Source: an uncultured Collinsella sp. (lineage in GTDB: Bacteria; Actinomycetota; Coriobacteriia; Coriobacteriales; Coriobacteriaceae). Taken from it: a DNA stretch of 19,787 nucleotides. The first letter of the stretch is position 1. The number at the start of each line of letters is the position of its first letter. This document shows positions 1-9,691 of the stretch, piece after piece. The stretch covers positions 1 through 19,787 of the forward strand of contig CAADSV010000094.1 of NCBI GenBank assembly GCA_900751665.1, read 5' to 3'. Under the pieces are notes generated by a model. That model searched no databases and was not told the origin of the DNA. It was given only the letters and a program-made list of their open reading frames with translations. Position numbers and translations under genes: made by a program.

Positions 1-740
1 GCGCCAGCGGCGGCAGCGGCAGCCTTCCTAGCGGCCTCCTCAGCCTGGGCGGCAGCGAGGATCTCGGAATCGCGCTGAGCCATGAGCTCCTTGACGTCGT
101 CGGAAAGACCGTTCAGCACGGTCTGGACTTCTTGCTGCTTGGCCTGCATGTCCTGCATCTGAGCAGTCTGCTGGTCCTTGAGCTTCTCCAGGTCGGCCTT
201 TTGTGCTTCGAGCTCGGTCTTCTGTGCGTCGAGCTCAGCCTGAATCGTCTGGATATCCTCGATGGCATCGCGATCGCTCTTGTTGATCTTCTCAACGTAA
301 TGCGCGTTGGCGACGAGTTCCTCAAACGAGCCAGAGGCCAGCAGCAGCGACAGGATGTTCGTGCCGCCGGACTTGTAGCTGGCGGCCACGCGATCGGAAA
401 GGTCGTTGCGCTTCTTCTTGAGCTCGGCCTTCTTTTCATCGATCTGGGCCTGCGTGTCGTCAATCTTGCCCTGGACATTCTCGATGTCGTTGAGGGTCTG
501 GGCATTCTTGTTGGCCAGCGCCGCATACTCATTTGCGATGCTGTCGAGCTGGGCCTGAGCCTCGTCGAGCTGGGCCTGGGCGGCATTCAGTTTATCGGTG
601 GTTTCTTTGGAAGCCTCCGCCGCATGGGCGCGAGCGGGCAGGCCAAAAAGAACTGCCGCAGAAGCGGCGCCGAACAGGGCCTTGAGGGCAGTGCGGCGCG
701 AGAGCTCCTGGGAAAGGATGGAATCGCTGTTTGGTGACAT
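1..740 (-). CDS. Secreted coiled-coil protein, N-terminal part of a probable peptidoglycan hydrolase (partial)
   Basis: The reading frame runs from ATG at 740 to the window edge (246 codons seen). Residues 14-40 form a signal peptide: a twin arginine in SRRTALKAL, a hydrophobic stretch, then a likely AHA|AEA cleavage near residue 40, so Tat or Sec export is possible. Residues 42 to about 110 are a heptad-like A/E/Q/K-rich coiled coil. Around residue 118 comes VAASYKSGGTNILSLLLASG followed by SFEELVANAHYVEKINKSD, which matches the pattern of the PcsB/CwlO/RipC N-terminal coiled-coil domain of FtsEX-linked cell-wall hydrolases. A second coiled coil rich in QAELDAQ and LEAQ follows. The catalytic domain, usually NlpC/P60 or CHAP, would lie beyond base 1 and is not seen, so the enzyme class is inferred. 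A GGAG ribosome-binding site sits 5 nt before the ATG. The gene is divergent from galE. Confidence 0.85.
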   Translation of the reverse strand, partial: MSPNSDSILSQELSRRTALKALFGAASAAVLFGLPARAHAAEASKETTDKLNAAQAQLDEAQAQLDSIANEYAALANKNAQTLNDIENVQGKIDDTQAQIDEKKAELKKKRNDLSDRVAASYKSGGTNILSLLLASGSFEELVANAHYVEKINKSDRDAIEDIQTIQAELDAQKTELEAQKADLEKLKDQQTAQMQDMQAKQQEVQTVLNGLSDDVKELMAQRDSEILAAAQAEEAARKAAAAAAG

Positions 741-801
741 ATGTACTCCGTTACATGCTTATTTATATGTCGCTCAACTCATACATATTAGCGTACATAT
801 G
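738..801. promoter_or_regulatory. AT-rich leader with inverted CATATGTAC copies
   Basis: CATATGTAC at 738-746 and its exact reverse complement GTACATATG at 793-801 flank the 5' leader of the coiled-coil gene. The start codon lies inside the first copy. The AT-rich stretch between them (TAATAT and TATAAAT on the minus strand) is the likely promoter region, but I cannot assign a clear -35. The same 9-mer recurs at 19547-19555 upstream of the Toprim gene. A regulatory role is only inferred. Confidence 0.35.
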
Positions 802-963
802 GCGCGTCCCAACGATTTCCACGAACGGCAGGAAACTGCAAGGTCAGCGGCTCGTAAGCAAATGCCAAAGATCAGGTTATGCGTACGCAAGCTCTTCTAT
901 GAGTACGTTAGCACAATCCTCTGCTTTTCCTACAGCGCACGATTTGGGCGTCCCTGCCTGCGC

Positions 964-1000
964 TATACTCCCCTGAAGAAGTGTTCCTGATTCGATAGGA
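964..1000 (+). promoter_or_regulatory. galE -10 box and ribosome-binding site
   Basis: TATACT at 964-969 is a good -10 hexamer 38 nt before the galE ATG. No convincing -35 is visible. TAGGAG near 996-1001 is the ribosome-binding site, 5-6 nt from the start codon, and fixes the galE start at 1007. Confidence 0.55.
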
Positions 1001-1006
1001 GACTAC

Positions 1007-2068
1007 ATGTCCAAAGCACTCGACCCCAAAGACACCTGCGTCCTCGTTACCGGTGGCGCCGGCTTTATCGGCTCGCACACCGTCGTTCAGCTGCTCGAGG
1101 GTGGTTACCAGGTCGTCATCGTCGATGATCTCTCCAACTCCAGCGCCGTCGCCGTCGACCGCGTCAAGACCATCGTGGGCGACGAGGCCGCCAAGAACCT
1201 CACCTTCTACGAGGCCAACGTACTCGACCGCGATGCGATGAACAAGATCTTCGATACCCATCAGATCGACCGCGTCATCCACTTTGCCGGCTTTAAGGCC
1301 GTCGGCGAGTCGGTGAGCAAGCCCGTCGAGTACTACCACAACAACATCGAGAACACCCTGGTGCTGATTGACGTCATGCGCAACCATGGCTGCAAGTCCA
1401 TCATCTTCTCGAGCTCCTCGACCGTCTACGGCGACCCGGACAACCCGCCCGTCACCGAGGAGGATCCTAAGAAGCCCGCGACCAACCCCTATGGTTGGAC
1501 CAAGTGGATGATCGAGCAGATCCTTATGGACGTCCACACCGCCGACCCCGAGTGGGACGTCGTGCTACTCCGTTATTTCAATCCCATCGGCGCCCATCCG
1601 TCGGGCCTGATCGGCGAGGATCCCAAGGGCATCCCCAACAACCTGGTGCCCTATGTCGCCCAGGTCGCCGTGGGCAAGCTCGAGGCCGTTCAGGTCTTTG
1701 GCAACGACTACCCCACCCCCGACGGCACCGGCGTGCGCGACTACATCCACGTGTGCGATCTGGCCTCTGGTCACGTTGCCGCCCTTAACTGGATGAACGG
1801 CAAGACCGGCGTCGAGATCTTTAACCTGGGCACCGGCACCGGCACCTCGGTACTCGAGGTCGTCGCCGCCTTCTCCAAGGCTTGTGGCAAGGAGCTGCCC
1901 TACGTGATCCGCGAGCGCCGCGCCGGCGACATCGCTGCCAACTGGTGCGATGCCTCCAAGGCCGAGCGCATGATGGGCTGGAAGGCCCAGTACGACATCG
2001 CGGACATGTGCCGCGATAGCTGGAACTGGCAGAGCCACAACCCCAACGGCTTCGCCGACGCCGAGTAG
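1007..2068 (+). CDS. galE: UDP-glucose 4-epimerase
   Basis: Interconverts UDP-glucose and UDP-galactose with bound NAD in the cytoplasm, for the Leloir pathway and surface-polysaccharide precursors. The 353-residue product has the normal length. Seen: the Rossmann motif TGGAGFIGSH at residues 15-24, SSSSTVYG supplying the active-site Ser/Thr, and the catalytic YxxxK pair Y162/K166 in NPYGWTK. LRYFNPIGAHPSGLIGEDP and the C-terminal RRAGDIAANWCDASKAE are typical of true GalE rather than other extended SDRs. The start is supported by an AGGAG site. The gene stands alone, with its own -10 box upstream and a strong terminator 22 nt after its stop, so it is probably not cotranscribed with malQ. Confidence 0.95.
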   Translation: MSKALDPKDTCVLVTGGAGFIGSHTVVQLLEGGYQVVIVDDLSNSSAVAVDRVKTIVGDEAAKNLTFYEANVLDRDAMNKIFDTHQIDRVIHFAGFKAVGESVSKPVEYYHNNIENTLVLIDVMRNHGCKSIIFSSSSTVYGDPDNPPVTEEDPKKPATNPYGWTKWMIEQILMDVHTADPEWDVVLLRYFNPIGAHPSGLIGEDPKGIPNNLVPYVAQVAVGKLEAVQVFGNDYPTPDGTGVRDYIHVCDLASGHVAALNWMNGKTGVEIFNLGTGTGTSVLEVVAAFSKACGKELPYVIRERRAGDIAANWCDASKAERMMGWKAQYDIADMCRDSWNWQSHNPNGFADAE

Positions 2069-2090
2069 CAAAAACCTACATACCGCTCTT

Positions 2091-2125
2091 GCCCCGATCT
2101 CACGTTGTGAGGTCGGGGCTTTTTC
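2091..2125 (+). terminator. Rho-independent terminator of galE
   Basis: GCCCCGATCTCAC and GTGAGGTCGGGGC form a 13-bp stem (one G-T pair) around a 3-nt loop, followed by TTTTT. Confidence 0.9.
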
Positions 2126-2175
2126 ATGGCATGTAACCATTCGCCGAAAATCGACAACTTTTTTATCTTGCCTGT

Positions 2176-2202
2176 ACATGTTTAAACAACATGTTTTACA
2201 AT
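2176..2202 (+). promoter_or_regulatory. malQ promoter with overlapping palindromic operator
   Basis: TACAAT at 2197-2202 is a near-consensus -10. Immediately upstream, ACATGTT (2176-2182) and AACATGT (2188-2194) form a perfect 7-bp inverted repeat with 5-nt spacing, enclosing the 10-bp palindrome TGTTTAAACA (2179-2188). Bases 2178-2189 match the inferred TTGTTTAAACAA operator at 11 of 12 positions, sharing it with the ABC operon and the GntR/PTS region. The site occupies the -35/spacer region, which fits repression by occlusion. Confidence 0.6.
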
Positions 2203-2287
2203 AGGCGTATCGAATCAGAACATCGGAGGCGGACTGCACACCCATCAGCAGGCCGACCCCACAACAAGAAGGTTGGTGAGCGCATTC

Positions 2288-3793
2288 ATGGAGCGTGCAA
2301 GCGGCGTCCTCATGCCCGTCTCATCTCTGCCCGGACCATACGGAATCGGCGGCTTTGGTTGGAATGCCTACGACTTCGTCGATTTTCTCGCCTCGTGCAA
2401 ACAACATTACTGGCAGATTCTGCCCCTTACGACGACCAGCTATGGCGATTCGCCCTATCAGTCGTTCTCGGCCCGCGCAGGCAACCCCAACTTTATCGAC
2501 TTTGCCGAGCTTATCGAGGCAGGGTATCTGGAGCAGCGCGATATCGATGGCGTGTATCTGGGATCCGACCCCAGCAATGTCGACTACGGTGCTATCTTTG
2601 GCGGCCGCCGTCAGATTCTCGACCGAGCCGCTGAGCGCTTTGCTGCCGACAAGCCGGCCGATTTCGATGACTTTATCCAGGCCAACGAGGACTGGCTCAT
2701 CCCCTACTGTGAGTTCATGACCGTCAAAGAGGAGTGCGGTCTCAAGGCGTTTTGGGAGTGGCCCGCGGAGCTCCGCACCCGCGGCGAGGCTTCCGCCAAG
2801 GTCTGCGCCGACCATCCGGCGCGTATGCTCTACCACCAGATGACGCAGTACTTCTTCGATCGCCAGTGGAGCCGCCTCAAGGCCTATGCCAACGAGCGCG
2901 ACATTCTCATCATCGGCGACCTGCCCATCTATGTCTCGCGTGACTCCGTCGAGATGTGGGCGACGCCTGAGCTCTTTAAGATCGACGCCACCGGCAATCC
3001 CGTGAGCGTCGCCGGCACGCCGCCCGACCAGTTCTCGGCCACCGGCCAGTACTGGGGCAACCCCATCTACGACTGGGACGCCATGGAGTCCGACGACTTC
3101 TCCTGGTGGGAGGGCCGCATTCGCGCCGCCCTCGACATGTACGACGTCATCCGCCTGGATCACTTCCGCGGCTTCGAGGCCTATTGGGAGGTGCCGTTCT
3201 CCTCGCCCGATTCGTCCTACGGTTCGTGGACGCAGGGTCCCGGCCTCAAGTTCTTCAAGACGCTCGAGGAAAAGCTCGGCACGCTGCCCATCATCGCCGA
3301 GGACCTGGGCTTCCTCACCCCCGGCGTCATCGACATGCGCGACAACTCGGGCTTCCCCGGCATGAAGATCCTGCAGTTTGCCTTTGAGGGTACCAACTCG
3401 TACTACCTGCCGCATAACTACATCGCCAACACCGTCGCCTATGTGGGCACCCACGACAACGAGACGGCGCGCGGTTGGTTTGAGGGAACGGCCACCCCGC
3501 GTCAGCGCGAGCAGGCAGCCCTGTACACCCATCAGCAGGCCGGCGAACCCATGGCAGATGCACTCAATCGCACTATCGCCGCCAGCGTGAGTGACACGTG
3601 CATCTACACCATGCAAGATCTGCTCAACTTGGGCAACGAGGCGCGCATCAACACCCCTGCCACGCTGGGCGGCAACTGGACCTGGCGCATGCTCGACGGC
3701 GCCATCACCCGCGAGCTCGAGCACAAGCTCACCGACTGGACCGAGACCTACTTCCGCATCCCGTCGGAAGCCGAAATCGAGCTTCCTCAATAG
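2288..3793 (+). CDS. malQ: 4-alpha-glucanotransferase (amylomaltase, GH77)
   Basis: Transfers alpha-1,4-glucan segments between maltodextrins, releasing glucose and making longer chains that phosphorylase can use. Residue numbers are from ATG 2288 (501 aa, the normal GH77 length). The catalytic nucleophile is D291 in DVIRLDHFRG, the acid/base E338 in PIIAEDLGF, and the third carboxylate D390 in GTHDNETARGW. The substrate-site stretch GNPIYDWDAM is also present. Start choice: the frame also opens at TTG 2273 and GTG 2276, but AGAAGG lies almost on top of these, whereas GGTGAG (2275-2280) is 7 nt before ATG 2288, giving MERASGVLMPVSSLPGPYGIG, a standard N-terminus. The promoter carries the shared operator. 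glgP follows after 128 nt with a hairpin between. Confidence 0.95.
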   Translation: MERASGVLMPVSSLPGPYGIGGFGWNAYDFVDFLASCKQHYWQILPLTTTSYGDSPYQSFSARAGNPNFIDFAELIEAGYLEQRDIDGVYLGSDPSNVDYGAIFGGRRQILDRAAERFAADKPADFDDFIQANEDWLIPYCEFMTVKEECGLKAFWEWPAELRTRGEASAKVCADHPARMLYHQMTQYFFDRQWSRLKAYANERDILIIGDLPIYVSRDSVEMWATPELFKIDATGNPVSVAGTPPDQFSATGQYWGNPIYDWDAMESDDFSWWEGRIRAALDMYDVIRLDHFRGFEAYWEVPFSSPDSSYGSWTQGPGLKFFKTLEEKLGTLPIIAEDLGFLTPGVIDMRDNSGFPGMKILQFAFEGTNSYYLPHNYIANTVAYVGTHDNETARGWFEGTATPRQREQAALYTHQQAGEPMADALNRTIAASVSDTCIYTMQDLLNLGNEARINTPATLGGNWTWRMLDGAITRELEHKLTDWTETYFRIPSEAEIELPQ

Positions 3794-3841
3794 GAGCTAC
3801 CGCGCCCGGCCCCTCCCCACCGTGCGGACGCGCTTGCTTTT

Positions 3842-3881
3842 CCCGCGCGAGGCCACCCCAATCCCCTCGCGCGGGCTTCTT
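3842..3881 (+). terminator. Hairpin terminator or attenuator between malQ and glgP
   Basis: CCCGCGCGAGG (3842-3852) pairs perfectly with CCTCGCGCGGG (3865-3875) around a 12-nt loop, followed by the short tract CTTCTTA. The weak T-run and the lack of a clear promoter before glgP suggest partial termination, so glgP may be read from the malQ promoter at a reduced level. Confidence 0.6.
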
Positions 3882-3921
3882 ATGAATTGCAGACATGAAA
3901 CAACCCATCACAGGAGAAAAC

Positions 3922-6189
<2,268 letters not shown>

Positions 6190-6215
6190 TTTCGTTTCCT
6201 TTACCCATCCTCTTG

Positions 6216-6249
6216 AAAGCGGAGTCGTGGCAACGCGGCTCCGCTTTTT
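6216..6249 (+). terminator. Rho-independent terminator of glgP
   Basis: AAAGCGGAG (6216-6224) pairs with CTCCGCTTT (6239-6247), and the stem ends in a TTTTT run, 27 nt after the glgP stop. Confidence 0.85.
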
Positions 6250-6289
6250 GTGCCCGCACGCTACCCTGTGACCCGACTCGACCGAAGAA

Positions 6290-6502
6290 TCTCGATCTAT
6301 AACAGCTACTCGGTAAAAACGGCCCCAGCTGTTACAGATTGAGACATACCGGCCCCCCTTGGGTCAATCTCGATCTGTAACATCTAGCGGCTGAAATTCA
6401 CCTTTGGTGTTACAGATTTAGATGAAATGGTTAGCTCAGCGGAACCGTCTCGATCTGTAACATCTAACGTCCGAAATCGGCCCTACCTGTTACAAATCAA
6501 GA
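6290..6502. repeat. Array of three 55-bp hairpin units (six alternating copies of a 15-mer)
   Basis: The motif TCTCGATCTGTAACA, or a close variant, starts at 6290, 6368 and 6448. Its inverted counterpart (TGTTACAGATTGAGA-like) starts at 6330, 6408 and 6488. Each pair makes a 55-bp unit (6290-6344, 6368-6422, 6448-6502) with 15-nt arms and exactly 25 nt between them. Starts are 38-40 nt apart throughout. The 25-nt centres are also related (units 2 and 3 agree at about 15 of 25 positions; all keep CTA near the left and most of GAAA), so the unit was duplicated. No reading frame fits. The array fills most of the 453-nt gap between glgP and the convergent ABC operon, lying between their two terminators. 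The family is unknown to me. Confidence 0.85.
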
Positions 6503-6530
6503 CAAACTGGCCGATGGACAGCCCCGACAC

Positions 6531-6574
6531 AAAGAAAGGCTCCCCTCTCGCCCAGTGGACGGGAGGGGAGCCTT
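6531..6574 (-). terminator. Terminator of the ABC operon
   Basis: AAGGCTCCCCTC (6536-6547) pairs with GAGGGGAGCCTT (6563-6574), and the stem can extend inward by CG pairs. On the minus strand it is followed by TTCTTTG. It lies about 70 nt past the stop of the ATPase gene, with a weaker hairpin (6624-6641) in between. Confidence 0.75.
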
Positions 6575-6642
6575 ATATGTGACCGCGGCAAAAGGATGGC
6601 AATACCGCAGTCGCCCAAAGGGAGGGCCTGGTTGCACCGGGC

Positions 6643-7842
6643 CTAGATAAGATTCTTGCCAGAGACCTTATCGAAGAGGTGGGTCGCGTTCTTCTCGAAC
6701 TTGAACCAGATGGTGTCGCCAGCCTTGAGCGCGCCCTTGGCCTCGAGGTCGACGACGGGGATAATCAGAACAAACTGGCCGTCGGGAGCGGTCACGTGGA
6801 CATGCTCGGTCGAGCCCATGAGCTCGGTCACCTCGACGGTACCCTGGAGCGCGCCCTCCTCGTCCTTGTCGGCAAGCAGGATCTGCTCGGGACGCACACC
6901 GGCCGTAATCTCCTTCACGTCGCCGCCGTCCCAGTTGAGGGCAAGTTGAGCGCAAGTCTCGGGGGCGAGTGCCACGTTCATATCCTCGGTCTTGACGGTA
7001 AAGCCGTTGCCCGAGCGCACCAGCTGGGCATCGAAGAAGTTCATCTGCGGCACGCCGATGAAGCCGGCGACGAAGATGTTCGCGGGATGGTTGAAGACCT
7101 CCTGCGGCGTGGCGATCTGCTGGACAACGCCGTCCTTCATGACCACGATACGGTCACCGAGGGTCATAGCCTCGGTCTGGTCGTGAGTAACATAAATGAA
7201 CGTGCCCTTGATCTCGTGGCGCAGCTTAATGAGCTCGGCACGCATCTGGTTACGAAGCTTGGCGTCCAGGTTGGACAGCGGCTCGTCCATCAGGAAGACC
7301 TTGGGGTCACGCACGATGGCGCGGCCGATAGCGACACGCTGGCGCTGGCCGCCGGAGAGCGCCTTGGGCTTACGGTCGAGGTACTCGGTAATGCCCAGAA
7401 TCTCGGCAGCAGAGCGAACCTTGCGGTCGATCTCGTCCTTGGGAACCTTCTTGAGCTCGAGCGTAAATGCCATGTTCTCGTACACCGTCATATTGGGGTA
7501 CAGAGCGTAGCTCTGGAACACCATGGCGATGTCGCGGTCCTTGGGCGCCACGTCGTTGACACGCTTGCCGTCGATGAGCACATCGCCCGAGGTAATGTCC
7601 TCCAGGCCGGCGACCATGCGCATCGTCGTGGACTTACCGCAGCCAGAGGGGCCAACGAGGACGACGAACTCCTGGTCGTGAACGGTGAGGTTGAAGTCCT
7701 CTACAGCGAGCACACCGTCCTCGGTAACCTTGAGGTTGTGCTTCTTCTCCTCGGTCTTCTTCTTTTTGCTAAAGAAGCCCTTCTTTTTTGACTCGTTGTT
7801 GGGATACACCTTCTGAACATGTTTGAGAACGATCTCGGCCAT
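6643..7842 (-). CDS. Carbohydrate ABC transporter ATP-binding protein (MsmX/UgpC/MalK type)
   Basis: ATPase subunit that powers sugar import at the inner face of the membrane. The 399-residue product has a complete site: Walker A GPSGCGKST (64-72), Q-loop MVFQSYALYPNMTVYEN (about 107-123), signature LSGGQ (162-166), Walker B VFLMDE (182-187) and switch histidine H220 in VTHDQTEA. A C-terminal regulatory OB/TOBE region ends the protein, as in MalK and MsmX. Odd feature: residues about 17-37 are a lysine-rich insert (KKKGFFSKKKK then TEEKKHNLKVTEDG) between the first strand and Walker A, where MalK-type proteins have a short loop. GAAAGG lies 7 nt before ATG 7842. It is the last gene of the operon, 68 nt after the second permease and behind a hairpin. 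MsmX-type ATPases often serve several importers. Confidence 0.95.
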   Translation of the reverse strand: MAEIVLKHVQKVYPNNESKKKGFFSKKKKTEEKKHNLKVTEDGVLAVEDFNLTVHDQEFVVLVGPSGCGKSTTMRMVAGLEDITSGDVLIDGKRVNDVAPKDRDIAMVFQSYALYPNMTVYENMAFTLELKKVPKDEIDRKVRSAAEILGITEYLDRKPKALSGGQRQRVAIGRAIVRDPKVFLMDEPLSNLDAKLRNQMRAELIKLRHEIKGTFIYVTHDQTEAMTLGDRIVVMKDGVVQQIATPQEVFNHPANIFVAGFIGVPQMNFFDAQLVRSGNGFTVKTEDMNVALAPETCAQLALNWDGGDVKEITAGVRPEQILLADKDEEGALQGTVEVTELMGSTEHVHVTAPDGQFVLIIPVVDLEAKGALKAGDTIWFKFEKNATHLFDKVSGKNLI

Positions 7843-7860
7843 GTCTCTACCTTTCGATAT

Positions 7861-7885
7861 GCGGCGCCGCGCTGAGGGGCGCCGC
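7861..7885 (-). other. Intercistronic hairpin before the ATPase gene
   Basis: GCGGCGCC (7861-7868) and GGCGCCGC (7878-7885) form a perfect 8-bp GC stem with a 9-nt loop in the 68-nt permease-ATPase gap. There is no T-run. It may be a processing, stability or partial-termination element. Confidence 0.55.
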
Positions 7886-7910
7886 CAAAACTTGCAAAAC
7901 AGTTACGGTA

Positions 7911-8750
7911 TCAGCCCTTGACGGCACCTGCCACCACGCCGTCGATGATGTACTTCTGGCAGAGGATGTACATGATAACGATGGGGATAACGACCATCAT
8001 GATGCAGGCCATCATGGGGCCGAGCTCGACGTGGCCGTAGCCGCCGCGGAAGTACTGGATCAAGATAGGAATGGTCTTGTACTTGGTGGAGTCGAGCGTA
8101 AGGTAGGGCAGCAGATAGTCGTTCCAGACCCACATGGTCTCGAGGATGCCGACCGAAAGATAGGTGGGCTTCATGATGGGAAGGACGATCTTAAAGAACC
8201 CCTGGACCGGGTTGCAGCCGTCGATCATGGCCGCCTCTTCGATCTCGAGCGGAATGTTCTTTACAAAGCCGGCGAACATAAAGACCGCCAGGCCCGCGCC
8301 AAAGCCGAGGTAGATAAAGCAGATGTTGAACGGCGTGTTGAAGCCGATGCGGTCCGCCAAATTGGACAGCGTGAACATGAGCATCTGGAACGGCACGACC
8401 ATCGAGAACACGAACAGGTAATAGAAGAAGTTCGAGATCTTGTTGTTGACACGAACCACGTACCAAGCGCACATGGAGCAGCACACCAAGATCAGCACGA
8501 CCGACGTGACCGTGATGATGAGCGAGTACATAAATGCCGAGGCAAAGCCCTGCTCGTTAAGGGCGTGCATGTAGTTTGCGAGGCCGTTGAACGTCTCGGG
8601 CGTGAGCAGATCGAATGCCGTGGTGGTGCTGATTGCGGTCGCTTTCTTAAAAGAATTAAGCGCAATCATGAACACGGGGTAGATCCACGCGAGCGACAGG
8701 ATCGTAAAGAAAATCGAGAGCGCGCGGTTGATAACCTTATCGCGTTTCAT
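7911..8750 (-). CDS. Carbohydrate ABC transporter permease (MalG type)
   Basis: Inner-membrane subunit of a family-1 sugar importer, 279 residues, the usual length. About six membrane segments can be seen (roughly residues 11-32, 71-98, 106-130, 140-163, 195-215 and 245-268). The cytoplasmic EAA loop that docks on the ATPase is at about 169-190, with the core EEAAMIDGCNPVQGFF. The ATG at 8750 overlaps the TAA of the preceding permease (TAATG), with AGGAGG 9-10 nt upstream inside that gene, so the two are translationally coupled. This fits the second permease position in binding protein-permease-permease-ATPase operons. The sugar cannot be read from the permease alone. Confidence 0.93.
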   Translation of the reverse strand: MKRDKVINRALSIFFTILSLAWIYPVFMIALNSFKKATAISTTTAFDLLTPETFNGLANYMHALNEQGFASAFMYSLIITVTSVVLILVCCSMCAWYVVRVNNKISNFFYYLFVFSMVVPFQMLMFTLSNLADRIGFNTPFNICFIYLGFGAGLAVFMFAGFVKNIPLEIEEAAMIDGCNPVQGFFKIVLPIMKPTYLSVGILETMWVWNDYLLPYLTLDSTKYKTIPILIQYFRGGYGHVELGPMMACIMMVVIPIVIMYILCQKYIIDGVVAGAVKG

Positions 8751-9604
8751 TACTGCTGCACCTCCTTGGACCTCGTGGCCTTAAGCTGGATCATGGAGAT
8801 GGCCACGACCAGGATGCAGAAGATAACCGCCTTGGCCTGGCCAATGCCCTGCCATGCGATACCGGCACGCGAATAGAACGTGTTGTAGATGTTCAGGGCG
8901 AGCATCTCGGTGGAGTGCGCGGGGGCGCCGCCGGTAAGGGCGAGGTTCTGGTCGAACAGCTTAAAGCCGTTGGTGATGGACAGGAACAGGCAGATGGTGA
9001 TGGTCGGCATCAGGTTAGGGATCTTAACCTTCCAAAACGTCTGCCATGCCGTGGCGCCGTCGACCTTGGCGGCCTCGATGTAGTCGGACGGAATGGACTG
9101 CAGACCAGCGATGTAGATGATCATCATGTAGCCGACCTGCTGCCACAGGGTCAGGATGATAAGGCCCCAGAAGCCAGCAGCAGAGTTAAGGGCGATGAGC
9201 TGGGCGCCCACGTTGGAGAGCAGGCAGTTGATCAGAATCTGCCAGATGTAGCCCAGCACGATGCCGCCGATCAGGTTAGGCATAAAGAAGATCGTACGGA
9301 AGATGTTGGTGCCCTTGAGCGCTTTGCGGGTGAGCGCCTGCGCGATGGCGAGGGCGATCACGTTGATGAGCACCGTCGACAGGAAGGCAAACGCCACGGT
9401 AAAGAAGAACGACGTGGAGAACTGCGGATCGGACAGTGCGCGCACGTAGTTCTCGATACCGACAAAGTGCGTGTTGTTGATGGTAATAAACTGGCAGAAC
9501 GAGAGATAGAAACCCTGGATAAAGGGGATCACGAACCCGATCATAAACGCCAGACACGTGGGCAGCATAAAGAGCGGCCACCAGCGCTTGAGTGCTTTGC
9601 CCAT
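8750..9604 (-). CDS. Carbohydrate ABC transporter permease (MalF/UgpA type)
   Basis: First permease of the importer, 284 residues, resembling the short MalF/UgpA class without the large periplasmic insertion of enteric MalF. Membrane segments are visible at about residues 10-34, 66-92, 106-128, 143-167 and 200-222, with a last one near the C-terminus. The EAA loop is at about 175-195, with the core YIEAAKVDGATAWQTFWKV. Ribosome-binding site AAAGGA lies 7 nt before ATG 9604. It follows the binding-protein gene after 87 nt that hold a strong hairpin, and overlaps the next permease by one base. Confidence 0.93.
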   Translation of the reverse strand: MGKALKRWWPLFMLPTCLAFMIGFVIPFIQGFYLSFCQFITINNTHFVGIENYVRALSDPQFSTSFFFTVAFAFLSTVLINVIALAIAQALTRKALKGTNIFRTIFFMPNLIGGIVLGYIWQILINCLLSNVGAQLIALNSAAGFWGLIILTLWQQVGYMMIIYIAGLQSIPSDYIEAAKVDGATAWQTFWKVKIPNLMPTITICLFLSITNGFKLFDQNLALTGGAPAHSTEMLALNIYNTFYSRAGIAWQGIGQAKAVIFCILVVAISMIQLKATRSKEVQQ

Positions 9605-9624
9605 AGAAGGGTCCTTTCAATATG

Positions 9625-9660
9625 CAGGGGGCGGGCAAACCAACGTCTGCCCGCCCCCTG
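9625..9660 (-). other. Intercistronic hairpin after the binding-protein gene
   Basis: CAGGGGGCGGGCA (9625-9637) and TGCCCGCCCCCTG (9648-9660) form a perfect 13-bp stem with a 10-nt loop between the binding-protein and permease genes. There is no U-run on the coding strand, so it is more likely an RNA-stabilising or attenuating element than a full terminator. This is the usual arrangement for making more binding protein than permease. Confidence 0.75.
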
Positions 9661-9691
9661 TCGCTAATCAGATAGCTTGGGCAGCAACTGC

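Noticed and set aside
731..990. Small plus-strand genes in the region between the wall-protein gene and galE
   Set aside because: No ribosome-binding site, overlap with the divergent gene's leader, and composition like non-coding DNA.
2321..3790. Long minus-strand frame opposite malQ
   Set aside because: Antisense shadow; malQ has all catalytic motifs on the plus strand.
6290..6502. CRISPR array
   Set aside because: The repeats alternate in orientation and the sequences between them are related to each other, unlike CRISPR repeats and unique spacers.
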